Positions 34,401 to 42,927 are shown, counted from the stretch's first letter. The stretch is DNA of 64,000 bases from Oceanobacillus sp. FSL K6-2867 (GCF_037963145.1 NZ_CP150144.1:1984001-2048000), one strand, 5' to 3'. Made by a program: numbers and translations. The notes: generated by a model from the letters alone, not told the origin.

Positions 34401-34928
34401 AAGACTGAATTCACCAGGCGTAGCAACCATGGAAGTCCGTTCATACCCCATATCTACAAGTGAAGACAAATAAGCATCAATGGCTATTTCCTTCCCGGTT
34501 TCAAATTTGAGCTGATATTTACTCCAATAGTTTTTAGGAGGCAAAATTCGTTTTAATGCCGCTACCGGCGTAATAAGAATACCTGATTTCTTGCCAGACC
34601 ACGCTGTCAGTGCTTCAATCCGCTGACTGCGAAGTTCTGGACTGGATATCGATATCTCAGAAGCTATCAATTCATTGACGGGATATAAATGTACATCATC
34701 TTCCCCCATAAACTCCGATAGGTCATCATATAGCTGCTGGGCCTGTACCAGTTGGTGCGTTACCAAAAGCACAGGCCTGTTAATCGATTCATTGATTACG
34801 GATACAAGCATGCTCCTTGCAGAACCTGATAGGCCCGCAATTAACTGCTCACGCATCCCGCTGTTAATTCCATCAATAATCGACTGGATATCTTCCTTTG
34901 ATTGTAAATATTGATTAATACCCTTCAT
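31404..34928 (-). CDS. mfd: Mfd, transcription-repair coupling factor
   Basis: 1174 residues, the usual size. It removes RNA polymerase stalled at lesions and recruits UvrA. Order: UvrB-like N-terminal module, RNA polymerase-interacting domain near 490-560 (GDYVVHANHGVGKYLGIE), SF2/RecG-type translocase with Walker A CGDVGYGKTEVAIRA near 645, DEEQRFGVKHKE, and the C-terminal TRCF domain. The ATG at 34928 (after AGAGGAG) gives the family N-terminus; 43 further upstream residues are unsupported. Confidence 0.98.
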   Translation of the reverse strand: MKGINQYLQSKEDIQSIIDGINSGMREQLIAGLSGSARSMLVSVINESINRPVLLVTHQLVQAQQLYDDLSEFMGEDDVHLYPVNELIASEISISSPELRSQRIEALTAWSGKKSGILITPVAALKRILPPKNYWSKYQLKFETGKEIAIDAYLSSLVDMGYERTSMVATPGEFSLRGGIIDIYPITEQHPFRIELFDEEIDSIRYFDAETQRSLDRVENVTIGPATELLLTDEDVLAASNKLEEAYAATLKKMKASNAKEKLMEVIEQDISRLKNLERFHEMYKYIGFLYENPASLLDYLDQDGLIILDEMSRIQETATHLDMEEAEWYSSMLESGQMVQKSRFSLDWDTVVDMIRQQRIYMSVFLRHIPNTQPQNIINLSSRAMQEFHGQMHLFKTELQRWEKSDFSVVILAPNEERAEKIHSILADYDIEAGIASDLRLPVDQPTIAIGNITSGIELPMHKLSIITENELFKKRVKRTRKQQKISNAERIKSYQELKVGDYVVHANHGVGKYLGIETLEVNNLHKDYMLLKYSGDDKLFVPIEQIDLVQKFVGSEGKEPKVYKLGGTEWTKVKRKVQSSVEDIADDLIKLYAEREAKKGFAFSEDTEMQREFEASFPYQETDDQLRCIEEIKQDMERERPMDRLLCGDVGYGKTEVAIRAAFKAVADGKQVALLVPTTILAQQHFETIRERFQDYPINIGLLSRFRTRKQQTETLKGVRQGTVDVVIGTHRLLSKDVEYRDLGLLIVDEEQRFGVKHKEKIKQLKTNVDVLTLTATPIPRTLHMSMLGVRDLSVIETPPENRFPIQTYVMEHNPLFVREAIEREMARGGQVFYLYNRVENIDKVARDIGMLVDDARIAVAHGQMNETELENVIFGFLEGEYDVLVSTTIIETGVDIPNVNTLIVSNADRMGLSQLYQLRGRVGRSNRVAYAYFTYQKDKVLTEVAEKRLQAIKEFTELGSGFKIAMRDLSIRGAGNLLGAQQHGFIDSVGFDMYSQMLKDAIDARKAGKEMEDITPFEPELALQIDAYIPDEYIKDEKQKIDIYKQFQAMDTAEDVSELRDELIDRFGDYPVEVSNLFTVSSLKMYAKRERVESITERNKKIVILVDDARSQQIDGSKLFEVANTFGRNVGLGTENNKLKISFKWTSETEHSRYDLVEAFIKKLNRVDRDK

Positions 34929-34963
34929 CGTCAAACTCCTCTTAAACATGTATATAAACGATT

Positions 34964-35042
34964 GTTCAAAAAGCTCGCTGAAAATGACATATCGAAATTT
35001 CTTCGTCGAAATTATGGTCCCTTTCATCTTCCTTTTGGCATC
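34964..35042. repeat. Second dispersed repeat family, copy 2
   Basis: GTTCAAAAAG...GAAAATGACATATCGAAATTTC...TGGTCCCTTT aligns with the copy at 17700-17761. The right terminal TTTGAAC is lost. It lies between fin and mfd. Confidence 0.55.
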
Positions 35043-35053
35043 GCATAATAAGC

Positions 35054-35084
35054 GCAAAAATGCCTTGGTTTATCCAACCAAAGC
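35054..35084 (-). terminator. fin terminator
   Basis: GCTTTGGTT stem, short loop, AACCAAGGC, then ATTTTTG on the minus strand, 14 bases after the fin stop. Confidence 0.65.
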
Positions 35085-35098
35085 TTTTGCTGCTTATG

Positions 35099-35329
35099 TT
35101 ATTGTATAAAATAATCCAATTCATGATAATTGGGATGCTGTCCTAGAGCATGCTCACAGTCTTCACAAATCGTTTTTATTTGCATATTTCCATCTCCATC
35201 ATAATGGATCATTTCTTCTTGTTCTTTCTTGTTTAATTGATTTAAACCCAGCATTGCTGTATCGATAACCTTCTGCTCCAGCTTTCCAATGGTTTGCCCG
35301 CAATGCCTGCACCGATATATAATTGTCAT
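35099..35329 (-). CDS. fin: Fin, inhibitor of sigma-F (YabK)
   Basis: 76 residues with two zinc-binding pairs, CRHC near residue 6 and CEDC near 55, the hallmark of Fin. In B. subtilis Fin antagonises sigma-F and helps switch to sigma-G in the forespore. The ATG at 35329 (GGGGTGA upstream) gives the homologous MxxxYxCRHC start. It lies between pth and mfd in the conserved order. Confidence 0.93.
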   Translation of the reverse strand: MTIIYRCRHCGQTIGKLEQKVIDTAMLGLNQLNKKEQEEMIHYDGDGNMQIKTICEDCEHALGQHPNYHELDYFIQ

Positions 35330-35432
35330 AAATTTATCACCCCGAATAAACATTCAACTGCTAGTAAAAGTTTATCCTGCTGGGCTTATTTTATACATTT
35401 ACTTAGAAAGCTAATCTCTATAAGCTTATGTA

Positions 35433-35996
35433 TCAATTATTATAATCATTCATTACTTCAATAAATGCTTTCCCTGCTAACCATGATTCACAAGCATCTG
35501 CCGCCTGCCCGATACTATGCTCAACATCTGCCTTTTCCTCTTTCGGAAAAGAGCCAAGCACGTAGTCCACCACGGGGATTGGTGATACTGGTCTGCCAAC
35601 TCCAAGGCGAATTCGTTTAAATTCCTTTGTCCCTAAATGAGCTATCGTTGATCTTACACCATTATGTCCACCATGTCCTCCTTTTTGGCGAAGACGAATT
35701 TTCCCTGTTGGAAGATCTAAATCATCATAAATTACCAGAACATCTTCTAAATCAACATCATAATAATCCATTAATGGACGAATGGACTCACCAGAAAGAT
35801 TCATATATGTCTGCGGTTGAAGAAGTATAAGCTTTTCACCTGTGTAGTTCTCCAGCGCATAATCCCCTTTAAATTTTGTTTTATCCAATTTCCAATTATG
35901 GCGATTTAATAATTCATCAATCACCATAAAACCAATATTATGACGTGTTTTCTCATATTTTTTACCAGGATTCCCTAATCCTACAATACATTTCAT
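35433..35996 (-). CDS. pth: Peptidyl-tRNA hydrolase (SpoVC)
   Basis: 187 residues; releases tRNA from dropped-off peptidyl-tRNA. N-terminal [20 protein letters not shown] holds the catalytic His and Asn near 10 and 20; [12 protein letters not shown] and [20 protein letters not shown] with catalytic Asp near 93 follow. Conserved neighbour of ctc and fin. Confidence 0.97.
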   Translation of the reverse strand: MKCIVGLGNPGKKYEKTRHNIGFMVIDELLNRHNWKLDKTKFKGDYALENYTGEKLILLQPQTYMNLSGESIRPLMDYYDVDLEDVLVIYDDLDLPTGKIRLRQKGGHGGHNGVRSTIAHLGTKEFKRIRLGVGRPVSPIPVVDYVLGSFPKEEKADVEHSIGQAADACESWLAGKAFIEVMNDYNN

Positions 35997-36099
35997 CGTA
36001 ACTTCCTCCTAAAGAAGGATTCAATACAACAACCCCTCCTACTAAGAATATACTACCAGCATCTTAAAGGAGGGTACATGTTGTTATTTCATATCGTTG

Positions 36100-36735
36100 T
36101 TATGCTTCTTCTGATTCCTTCTTCTCAGAACCAACTACCTCTGGTTCAGCATCTTCATCTGAAGCCTGTTCAATATCTTCTACCGTGTCAGGTGCTACAA
36201 TTGTAACAACTGTTGTTTCCGGGTCTTCTAAAATTTCAAAGTTTCCTGTAACTTTTAAATCGCCGACTGTTAGGCCTTCCCCTAAACCAAGCGAGGAAAC
36301 ATCAACTGCGATTTCTTCAGGAATATCACCTGGTTTTGCGCGAACCTGGATTTCATATAATGGCTGCTGCAAGACTCCACCTTCTTTAGAGCCTGGTGCT
36401 TCCCCATCTAACCGAATAGCTACAGCTACGTCCATTTCCTGTGACATATTTACTACATAGAAATCGACATGAATTAACTCATCTTTAATTGGATCCATTT
36501 GATATTCATGTAACATAACATCAACCGAGCTATCATTTTCGATATCGAGTGAAATAATTGCGTTTCTCCCCTCGTCACGAACTGTCTTTAATAACTCGAC
36601 ACTATCGACTGCTACATTCTTTGATTCTTTATTTTTCCCGTAGACTACTGCGGGAACTTGTCCACTTAGTCTAACTACTTTATTTGCTGATTTTTTAAGA
36701 CTTTCCCGTTTCGCTGCTTTTAATTTTACTGCCAT
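36100..36735 (-). CDS. ctc: Ctc, ribosomal protein bL25 (long form)
   Basis: 211 residues. An N-terminal L25 beta-barrel (about 1-90; binds 5S rRNA) and a TL5-type C-terminal domain (about 95-185), then an acidic Glu-rich tail. In B. subtilis Ctc is a sigma-B-controlled general stress protein; I could not identify a sigma-B promoter here. The ATG at 36735 follows GGAGGATG. It lies between prs and pth. Confidence 0.95.
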   Translation of the reverse strand: MAVKLKAAKRESLKKSANKVVRLSGQVPAVVYGKNKESKNVAVDSVELLKTVRDEGRNAIISLDIENDSSVDVMLHEYQMDPIKDELIHVDFYVVNMSQEMDVAVAIRLDGEAPGSKEGGVLQQPLYEIQVRAKPGDIPEEIAVDVSSLGLGEGLTVGDLKVTGNFEILEDPETTVVTIVAPDTVEDIEQASDEDAEPEVVGSEKKESEEA

Positions 36736-36921
36736 GTTCATCATCCTCCAAAATTTTTAATCAAGCGCAGTCACTGAATCCGTAGCAAAATTATGCTAAC
36801 CGTTGTGCTTTGCCTTCGTTCATACTTTATTTCTAAAACATAAAAACAAATATGTGTAAATCACGGAGTTAAAAAAAACTGTCAATATAATTAATTCCCG
36901 AAAATCGGTCGATCTAAACCA

Positions 36922-37875
36922 TTAATCAAATAAGATACTTACAGATTGTAATTCATGCACACGCACGATAGCTTCTGCTAAGAGTGGTGCTACAGATAAA
37001 GCACTAATTTTATCACTATGCTTTTCTTCCGGAAGTGGAATACTATTCGTAATGACAAGTTCTTTAATCTGTGAATTGTTAATCCGCTCAATTGCTGGAC
37101 CAGATAATACAGGGTGTGTACAACAAGCATACACTTCTTTCGCTCCATTTTCTACTAAAGCGTTCGCAGCAAGTGTAATTGTTCCTGCAGTATCGATAAT
37201 GTCATCAATTAAAATAGCCGTCTTTCCTTCAATATTGCCAATGATATTCATGATTTCAGCAACGTTTGGACGTGGTCGTCTTTTATCAATAATTCCAATT
37301 GGAGCTTTTAGGCGATCTGCCATTTTACGCGCACGTGTAACTCCTCCATGATCTGGAGAAACAATGATCAAATCATCAAGCTGTTTTTCTTCAAAGTAAT
37401 CGGATAGAATTGGGACACCCTGTAAATGGTCGATTGGAATATCAAAGAAGCCTTGAATTTGTGGTGCATGTAAGTCTAGTGTAATCACGCGATTTGCACC
37501 CGCGGTTTCGATTAAATCTGCAACCAGTTTAGCTGCAATCGGTTCACGTGATCTTGCCTTACGGTCCTGCCTTGCATACCCATAATAAGGCATGACAATA
37601 TTGATTGATTTTGCTGAAGCACGCTTTAAAGCATCAATCATAATAAGCAATTCCATAATATGCTGATTAACGGGAGCACAAGTAGATTGGATGACATAAA
37701 CGTCACAACCACGAACACTTTCTTCAATATTGATTTGCACTTCACCATCGCTGAATGTGGATACGGTACATTTTCCTAGTGTCGTTCCAATATGAGCAGC
37801 AATATCAGCTGCTAATTTAGGGTTGGAATTCAGCGACAATACCTTCAACGATGAATCCTTATAGCTAGATGCCAT
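36922..37875 (-). CDS. prs: Ribose-phosphate pyrophosphokinase (PRPP synthetase)
   Basis: 317 residues; makes PRPP from ribose 5-phosphate and ATP, feeding purine, pyrimidine, His and Trp synthesis and the Hpt, PurR steps in this window. Marks: [19 protein letters not shown]-site [14 protein letters not shown] near 100, [14 protein letters not shown] near 133 and PRPP loop [13 protein letters not shown] near 222. GGAGG precedes the ATG. It is 15 bases after glmU, so probably in one operon. Confidence 0.98.
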   Translation of the reverse strand: MASSYKDSSLKVLSLNSNPKLAADIAAHIGTTLGKCTVSTFSDGEVQINIEESVRGCDVYVIQSTCAPVNQHIMELLIMIDALKRASAKSINIVMPYYGYARQDRKARSREPIAAKLVADLIETAGANRVITLDLHAPQIQGFFDIPIDHLQGVPILSDYFEEKQLDDLIIVSPDHGGVTRARKMADRLKAPIGIIDKRRPRPNVAEIMNIIGNIEGKTAILIDDIIDTAGTITLAANALVENGAKEVYACCTHPVLSGPAIERINNSQIKELVITNSIPLPEEKHSDKISALSVAPLLAEAIVRVHELQSVSILFD

Positions 37876-37890
37876 GAAATATAACCTCCG

Positions 37891-39270
37891 TTAATCTTTT
37901 TTTCTATTTTTAAAATTTGCTGCGTAGCCGTCTTTATTCGTTTGTCTTGCTCTTGCGATGGATAAGGCATCTTCAGGGACATCGTTTGTGATTGTAGATC
38001 CTGCGGCAACATAAGATCCTTTTCCGATCGTTACAGGTGCGATGAGATTGGAGTTACAGCCAATAAATGCATCGTCCTCAATTGTTGTCAAAAACTTCTT
38101 TGTTCCATCATAGTTTACTGTTATTGTACCACAACCAACATTCACATTGCTTCCTACATGTGCATCACCAATATAACTTAGGTGTGATACCTTGCTGTGA
38201 TCACCAAGTGATGTCTTTTTTATTTCAACGAAGTTACCTAGTTTTGCGTCATTTCCAATTGTTGAGTCTGGTCTGACATGCGCGAATGGACCAATATTAA
38301 CACGGTCCCCAATCTTACTGTCATTTGCCACGCTATGCTTCACAACTGTGCTTTCGCCAATATAACAGCTGTTAATCTCGCTATTGGGACCAATTTCTGC
38401 ATTTGTTTTAATTGTCGTCGTTCCTTTTAAAACTGTTCCTGGATGTATAATAACATCAGACTCAATCACAACATCTGGCTCAATGTATGTATTATCTGGG
38501 TCGATAATCGCAACACCGTTTCGCATATGCATTTCATTAATACGCTTTTTCATTGTCTTTTCTGCCTGTGCAAGTGCAACTCGATCATTAACCCCTAATG
38601 TTTCATCAAAATCAGGTGTTAAATATGCACTTATTTTCTTGCCTTTGTTTCGCAAAATTTCGATGACATCCGGCAAATAATACTCGCCTTGTGCGTTATC
38701 ATTCGATACCTCCTGCAATGCAGCAAAAAGTGCCTCATTATCAAAACAATAGGTTCCCGTATTGATTTCGTTAACAAGCAGCTCTGACTCATTTGCATCT
38801 TTGTGCTCAACAATACGCTCTACTTCGTTCGATTCATTCCGAATAACTCTGCCATAGCCTGCTGGATTCTCTGTCTTTGCTGTCAAGATTGTAGCACTTG
38901 CACCTTGCTGTTCATGATAGGCAAATAATGCTTGATAGGTCTCTCCAGTGATTAAAGGCGTATCACCACAAGCAACAATAGTTGTACCTTGTTTATCTTT
39001 CAGTAAGTCCTCTGCTTGCAATACCGCATGGCCTGTGCCCAGCTGTTTTTCCTGTATTGCAAATTCACTGACGTGCCCAATATGCTCTTTTACCTTTTCG
39101 GCGCCAAAGCCAACTATAGTTATCATTTTATCTAAATTAACGGTATTTAATTGATCTATTACATGCTTTACCATCGGACGTCCAGCGACTGGGTGTAACA
39201 CTTTATAAAGCTTTGATTTCATTCTCGTCCCTTGACCCGCCGCCAAAATAACAGCATAACGATTATTCAT
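37891..39270 (-). CDS. glmU: GlmU, bifunctional UDP-GlcNAc synthesis enzyme
   Basis: 459 residues. N-terminal uridyltransferase ([11 protein letters not shown] near 9-19, [12 protein letters not shown] near 101) and C-terminal left-handed beta-helix acetyltransferase from about 250 (hexapeptide repeats; [16 protein letters not shown] near 380). It supplies UDP-GlcNAc for peptidoglycan and teichoic acids. GGAGGTTACC precedes the ATG. Cotranscribed with prs. Confidence 0.98.
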   Translation of the reverse strand: MNNRYAVILAAGQGTRMKSKLYKVLHPVAGRPMVKHVIDQLNTVNLDKMITIVGFGAEKVKEHIGHVSEFAIQEKQLGTGHAVLQAEDLLKDKQGTTIVACGDTPLITGETYQALFAYHEQQGASATILTAKTENPAGYGRVIRNESNEVERIVEHKDANESELLVNEINTGTYCFDNEALFAALQEVSNDNAQGEYYLPDVIEILRNKGKKISAYLTPDFDETLGVNDRVALAQAEKTMKKRINEMHMRNGVAIIDPDNTYIEPDVVIESDVIIHPGTVLKGTTTIKTNAEIGPNSEINSCYIGESTVVKHSVANDSKIGDRVNIGPFAHVRPDSTIGNDAKLGNFVEIKKTSLGDHSKVSHLSYIGDAHVGSNVNVGCGTITVNYDGTKKFLTTIEDDAFIGCNSNLIAPVTIGKGSYVAAGSTITNDVPEDALSIARARQTNKDGYAANFKNRKKD

Positions 39271-39477
39271 AAGGTAACCTCCAGGTTTTCTAATTATCCA
39301 TTTTAAAATATATCGTAAAAAACGTTTGATTTCAACAGGTTAGGGGGAGGAAATCACTTTGAGCGGAGCGAATGAACCAATGGCATTTGTCAAAATGAGG
39401 TTAGTTGGATACTAGGGAAGCATCTTAATAAGTGGTGGATGCATACTTTCTATTTATGTGTCAACATTTACCAAAAG

Positions 39478-39518
39478 AAAAAAGGCTAACCCTTAAACAG
39501 ATTAGACCCCTTTTTAAT
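39478..39518 (-). terminator. spoVG terminator
   Basis: An imperfect stem (AAAAAGGGGTCTAA against TTAGCCTTTTTT) with T6 on the minus strand, 15 bases after the spoVG stop; A/T flanks could also stop plus-strand transcripts. Confidence 0.6.
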
Positions 39519-39532
39519 ATAATCATGACGAT

Positions 39533-39823
39533 TTAGGAAGCTCCCGCCTCTTCGTATTTAACTTCACTTTCTCCTGCCCGGCGATATTCTTCCAGCACCG
39601 CATCCTGAATTTTAGAACGAGTACCTGAGTTTATCGGGTGTGCAATATCGCGAAATTCGCCATCAGGAGTTCTTTTAGATGGCATTGCCACAAACAGTCC
39701 GTTATTTCCATCAATGACACGGATGTCGTGGACTACAAATTCCTGATCTAACGTAATAGATGCAATTGCTCGCATTCTGCCCTCTGTATTAACGCGGCGT
39801 AATCTAACGTCTGTTACTTCCAT
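39533..39823 (-). CDS. spoVG: SpoVG, RNA/DNA-binding regulator
   Basis: 96 residues, the whole SpoVG family fold ([42 protein letters not shown]). It affects septation, cortex formation and, in relatives, many targets by nucleic-acid binding. AAGGTGG precedes the ATG. A sigma-H-like promoter lies upstream. In B. subtilis yabJ (ridA) sits between purR and spoVG; here that gap is only 165 bases and has no ORF. Confidence 0.97.
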   Translation of the reverse strand: MEVTDVRLRRVNTEGRMRAIASITLDQEFVVHDIRVIDGNNGLFVAMPSKRTPDGEFRDIAHPINSGTRSKIQDAVLEEYRRAGESEVKYEEAGAS

Positions 39824-39861
39824 GATGTTTCACCACCTTTTCCCATTTGAACTTACTGTAA

Positions 39862-39890
39862 CTAGTTCAACAAAAGAAATAAAATTCCTG
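39862..39890 (-). promoter_or_regulatory. Candidate sigma-H promoter of spoVG with AT-rich upstream region
   Basis: CAGGAATTT (39882-39890), 11 bases, TTGAACTA (39863-39870) on the minus strand resembles the sigma-H pattern AGGAATT and GAAT with one mismatch in the -10. Bases 39890-39945 immediately upstream are almost pure A/T, like the AbrB-bound region of B. subtilis spoVG. Confidence 0.5.
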
Positions 39891-39988
39891 CTTAAAATAT
39901 AAAAAAAGTTAAATATTTTAAAAAAGGATATTTTTTAGAAAAAGGTGGTTGGCCTTTCAGAACTCGTTCTATATCAATTGGGGGGCAT

Positions 39989-40813
39989 TTAAAAACTGGC
40001 AAGGTCTACAAAATTACCTGCTTGTATCTCAATCGTATGATGTCTTATGTCTACATTCGATATTTTGACAAGTGATGTGTAATTATCAACGATTCGTTCT
40101 TCTTCGTCGTCGTCTGCTTCAGCGAGAACACCAATCGCTTGAACACGGGCATCGAATTCAGATAACAGATTAATCATTCCAGTAATTGTACCGCCTGCTT
40201 TCATGAAGTCATCAATGATGCACACATTCGCTCCCTCTTCCAGGCTGCGTTTTGGTAATACCATTGTCTGTATTTTCCTGGACGAACCAGAGACATAGTT
40301 AATGCTTACGGATGACCCTTCTGTTACTTTCGGGTCCCTCCTGGCGATGACTACTGGCACATTGAGGAAAGAGGCCACAGCATATGCCAAAGGAATTCCC
40401 TTTGTGGCAACTGTAACAATTACATCTATATCCATTTTGGAAAACTTCGATGCAAATACACGTCCAATTTCTCTGACGGTTTTCGGATCGCCAAGTAAAT
40501 CACTCATGTAAAGATACCCACCTGGTAATATCCTGCCTGGGTCTTCCAATTTTCTGCGCAGTTCCTCAATAAATTGCATATTTTTTTCCTGTGAATATTC
40601 AGGGATGTATTTCACACCTCCACCAGCCCCAGTGGATCGTTGCAAAAATCCCATGCCCTGACTTTGAAAAACAGCATGTATTATATCAAGGTCTTCACTG
40701 ATAGAAGACTTTGTTGTATCACATAATTCCACAAAATAAGGTAATTGTATATGTTTTCGTGGGTTCTCCAGAAAGAAATCAGTCAAAACAACTAACCGGT
40801 TGCTTCTTTTCAT
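39989..40813 (-). CDS. purR: PurR, PRPP-responsive purine repressor
   Basis: 274 residues. N-terminal winged helix (about 1-72) and a phosphoribosyltransferase-like domain that senses PRPP through CIIDDFMKAGGTITG near 200. It represses purine genes when PRPP is low. The ATG at 40813 is used because GAGGT lies 6 bases upstream; the GTG two codons earlier overlaps that site. The catalytic fold is regulatory only. It follows ispE by 65 bases. Confidence 0.96.
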   Translation of the reverse strand: MKRSNRLVVLTDFFLENPRKHIQLPYFVELCDTTKSSISEDLDIIHAVFQSQGMGFLQRSTGAGGGVKYIPEYSQEKNMQFIEELRRKLEDPGRILPGGYLYMSDLLGDPKTVREIGRVFASKFSKMDIDVIVTVATKGIPLAYAVASFLNVPVVIARRDPKVTEGSSVSINYVSGSSRKIQTMVLPKRSLEEGANVCIIDDFMKAGGTITGMINLLSEFDARVQAIGVLAEADDDEEERIVDNYTSLVKISNVDIRHHTIEIQAGNFVDLASF

Positions 40814-40878
40814 TTTCACACCTCAAAACCGTATATTTAATTAATAATATATCATTTTCATACGTGTTTTGGCAATAT

Positions 40879-41733
40879 TTACCCTAATAACCGGACAAGA
40901 TAAACCTCATCACAAAATCCGCGCATTCCGTTATAAATTCGCTTTGCTTTACTTTGATGCTCAACCAATCCATAAATTGTTGGGCCACTCCCGCTCATTA
41001 AAACACCCGTTGCTCCTGCTTGGATCATCGCTTCTTTAATACGTTCCACTTCTGGGTGAAGTGCAAACGTAATAGATTCCAGCGAGTTGCCAATATGACG
41101 GCAAAGTTTATTGAAATCCTGGCCTTCGATAGCTTGCAGTATCTGATTTGTATTAGGGTGGCTAAGTTTCTCCACGTTCACTTGTCCAAAAATTGTTCTG
41201 GTCGATACACCGATATCTGGCTTTGCTAAAACTACCCAGCATGGAGGCGGCGAGGCCAGTTTTTCAATCTTTTCACCATAGCCCCGGGCAATTGCAGTGT
41301 TGCCATAGACACAAAACGCTACATCCGCGCCTATTGCAGACCCAAGCTCTGCCAGTTCATCAAGTGAGATGTTTAATGACCATAATCGATTGAGCCCTCT
41401 TAGTACCGCTGCCGCATCCGTACTCCCTCCTCCAAGACCCGCTGACACCGGTATATGTTTTTCCATATTGATATGGACGCCTTTCTTAATCCCATAGGTA
41501 TCTTTAAAAGCACGTGCAGCTTTATATGCCAGGTTCCGTTCATCATTTGGCACATACCTGCTCTCAAGCGAGATCTCAATTTTATCCTCTTCCAATGCAT
41601 ACAATTCAATGCGATCAGCTAAATCAATTGTTGTCATTATCATTTCTACATCATGATACCCATCGATTCGTTTTCTTAATACATCAAGGGATAAATTAAT
41701 TTTTGCAGGGGCCTTTTCCAATATAATCGTCAC
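40879..41733 (-). CDS. ispE: 4-diphosphocytidyl-2-C-methyl-D-erythritol kinase
   Basis: 284 residues; ATP-dependent step of the non-mevalonate isoprenoid pathway. GHMP-kinase fold: [13 protein letters not shown] near the N-terminus, ATP loop [19 protein letters not shown] near 95, and [11 protein letters not shown] near 258. The GTG at 41733 is the best start because AGGTGA (41739-41744) overlaps the two earlier candidates and is 5 bases from this one. Confidence 0.95.
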   Translation of the reverse strand: MTIILEKAPAKINLSLDVLRKRIDGYHDVEMIMTTIDLADRIELYALEEDKIEISLESRYVPNDERNLAYKAARAFKDTYGIKKGVHINMEKHIPVSAGLGGGSTDAAAVLRGLNRLWSLNISLDELAELGSAIGADVAFCVYGNTAIARGYGEKIEKLASPPPCWVVLAKPDIGVSTRTIFGQVNVEKLSHPNTNQILQAIEGQDFNKLCRHIGNSLESITFALHPEVERIKEAMIQAGATGVLMSGSGPTIYGLVEHQSKAKRIYNGMRGFCDEVYLVRLLG

Positions 41734-41899
41734 TATCATCACCTACTTTGCCACGTACTAAAAAATATAAATAATTGTACCATATTAAAAAAACATAGGC
41801 GACCAGATTGTAGTTGGATCAGATTGAGTGAAAGCGTGGGATGGGAAGTATGGATTGGTTTTCACTTTCTGCATTTGCCTTTTTGTCACTATACAGACA

Positions 41900-41926
41900 A
41901 AAAGGCAAACCCATTAGGATTTGCCT
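41900..41926 (-). terminator. sspF terminator overlapping its stop codon
   Basis: GGCAAATCC, loop TAAT, GGGTTTGCC, T5 on the minus strand; the stop TAA lies in the loop. A 14-bp palindrome (41874-41909) overlaps its 3' arm. Confidence 0.8.
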
Positions 41927-42093
41927 CTTTGCATTTGCTGTTCGGCTATTTCAATTGCACGTTTTACCATATTACCTGCATCCCGCGCTTTGATACCGCC
42001 CCAGCCTTCTTGCTGAACAGTGTCGTAAAACCCTAACTCCTTAGCAATTTCTTCTTTCAACTGGTCTGACATCATTCCTCTGCGTCGTCCCAT
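41914..42093 (-). CDS. sspF: SspF, small acid-soluble spore protein (alpha/beta-like)
   Basis: 59 residues with family marks MGRRRG..MSD at the start and [19 protein letters not shown] at the end. It coats spore DNA and belongs to the minor SspF group found between veg and ispE in B. subtilis. The ATG at 42093 has AAGGGGCTG upstream. Expected in the forespore under sigma-G, though I could not place the promoter with confidence. Confidence 0.95.
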   Translation of the reverse strand: MGRRRGMMSDQLKEEIAKELGFYDTVQQEGWGGIKARDAGNMVKRAIEIAEQQMQRGKS

Positions 42094-42397
42094 GAAAGAA
42101 CAGCCCCTTTCCATTTTAAGTTAGTTTACCCTTACGACATGCTTAGTTTATGTCTATATGCTAAATAAAAACGAGTAAGAAGTATGAAACAATGGAAAGA
42201 TAAACCTTTTCGTACAGGGAGGGTATAAGTTCGACCAGGCCTCAAGTCTTAGCCAGTTGGCAAGTCTTTTTTAGATTGCCAGGAATGAAGTAAACCTCGC
42301 CATTTTAGCGCTTGGTAGACGTAGCTATTCCAGTAAAATTAGCTGCAGCGCTCAAATTTATATGTTTTTTACAATAAAAAACAGCAGACATTCGGGT
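42094..42397. other. veg-sspF spacer of 304 bases with repeat fragment
   Basis: Apart from the veg terminator (starting at 42376) and a fragment of the first repeat family (copy C, 42211-42270: GAGGGTATAAGTTCGACCAG...CTCAAGTCTT..CAGTTGGCAAGTC), nothing is recognised. The sspF promoter must be at the low end. Confidence 0.45.
42211..42270 (+). repeat. Dispersed intergenic repeat, copy C (fragment)
   Basis: About 60 bases aligning with the AAGGGTATA...GACTAAGCCTCATGTCTTGA..GTCGGCAAGTC block of copy D and with the corresponding part of copy A. No flanking parts of the unit are evident. Confidence 0.45.
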
Positions 42398-42405
42398 CTA
42401 CTGTT
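42376..42405 (-). terminator. veg terminator overlapping its stop codon
   Basis: AACAGTAGAC/GTCTGCTGTT stem (10 bp with wobble), 6-base loop and T6 on the minus strand. The 5' arm contains the last sense codon and the TAG stop of veg. Confidence 0.82.
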
Positions 42406-42664
42406 CCATTAATAATGCTTTATTCCGTTCATCTAAAAATTTTAATTCTACCGTCTCTGTCAATATGTCTGCATAGCTGTATGAAACACGTTCGAATGCA
42501 TTTTCGTCTTGGTCAAGCTCAACAATGAAGACTGAAGGATACGTCTCTGCAAGTACTCCCGATCGTATCACCGTTTTCCTTCTCCCTCCGTTGGCTTTTA
42601 ATTTCAACCGCTTTCCAACATGGCATTCAAGACCTTGCTTAATTTCGATTAATGTTTTAGCCAC
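42398..42664 (-). CDS. veg: Veg protein
   Basis: 88 residues: [19 protein letters not shown] and [20 protein letters not shown], ending in [11 protein letters not shown]. Veg is a small, abundant protein that in B. subtilis promotes biofilm matrix gene expression through SinR. The GTG at 42664 is used because GAGGTGGAG lies 4-5 bases upstream and the protein then starts at the family position. A near-consensus promoter is 64 bases upstream. Confidence 0.96.
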   Translation of the reverse strand: MAKTLIEIKQGLECHVGKRLKLKANGGRRKTVIRSGVLAETYPSVFIVELDQDENAFERVSYSYADILTETVELKFLDERNKALLMEQ

Positions 42665-42727
42665 TACACTCCACCTCACTAATAATAGTGTAACACAAAC
42701 TCGTCCGACAGTCAAACAAAACTTAAT

Positions 42728-42757
42728 ATTATATCAATAAGTCTTTTTACCTGTCAA
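42728..42757 (-). promoter_or_regulatory. veg promoter
   Basis: TTGACA (42752-42757), 18 bases, TATAAT (42728-42733) on the minus strand. Both hexamers are perfect, as expected for the very strong veg promoter. Confidence 0.88.
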
Positions 42758-42785
42758 CAATAATTTTTGTCTATTTCTTATATTA

Positions 42786-42814
42786 TTTGCATATGTTAAC
42801 AATTTATGTATAAT
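42786..42814 (+). promoter_or_regulatory. Plus-strand promoter divergent from veg
   Basis: TTTGCA (42786-42791), 17 bases, TATAAT (42809-42814). Its -35 lies 29 bases from the veg -35, so the two promoters are back to back. It could drive the candidate RNA ending at 42927. Confidence 0.55.
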
Positions 42815-42820
42815 TTTGCC

Positions 42821-42927
42821 GAAAACTTTTATCGAATTTTAGCTATACAAGAAACATATGCCCTGCACTTGTCCAACTATTATCCAGAATGCTTGATCCT
42901 TTAAAAAAAGGACAGCATTCTTTTTTT
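42821..42927 (+). ncRNA. Candidate small RNA between veg and yabG
   Basis: Predicted to start about 7 bases after the plus-strand TATAAT and to end in the T7 of the terminator at 42887-42927, giving ~105 nt. The only ATG-initiated frame is 12 codons (42859-42897) without a ribosome-binding site, so I read it as non-coding. Its 3' end converges with and just touches the yabG stop region. No known RNA family recognised; entirely inferred from promoter and terminator. Confidence 0.42.
42887..42927 (+). terminator. Plus-oriented intrinsic terminator next to yabG
   Basis: GAATGCTtgaTCCTTT pairs with AAAGGAcAGCATTC and is followed by T7 on the plus strand. On the minus strand, after yabG, no T run follows the stem, so its polarity is opposite to yabG. 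Confidence 0.72.
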
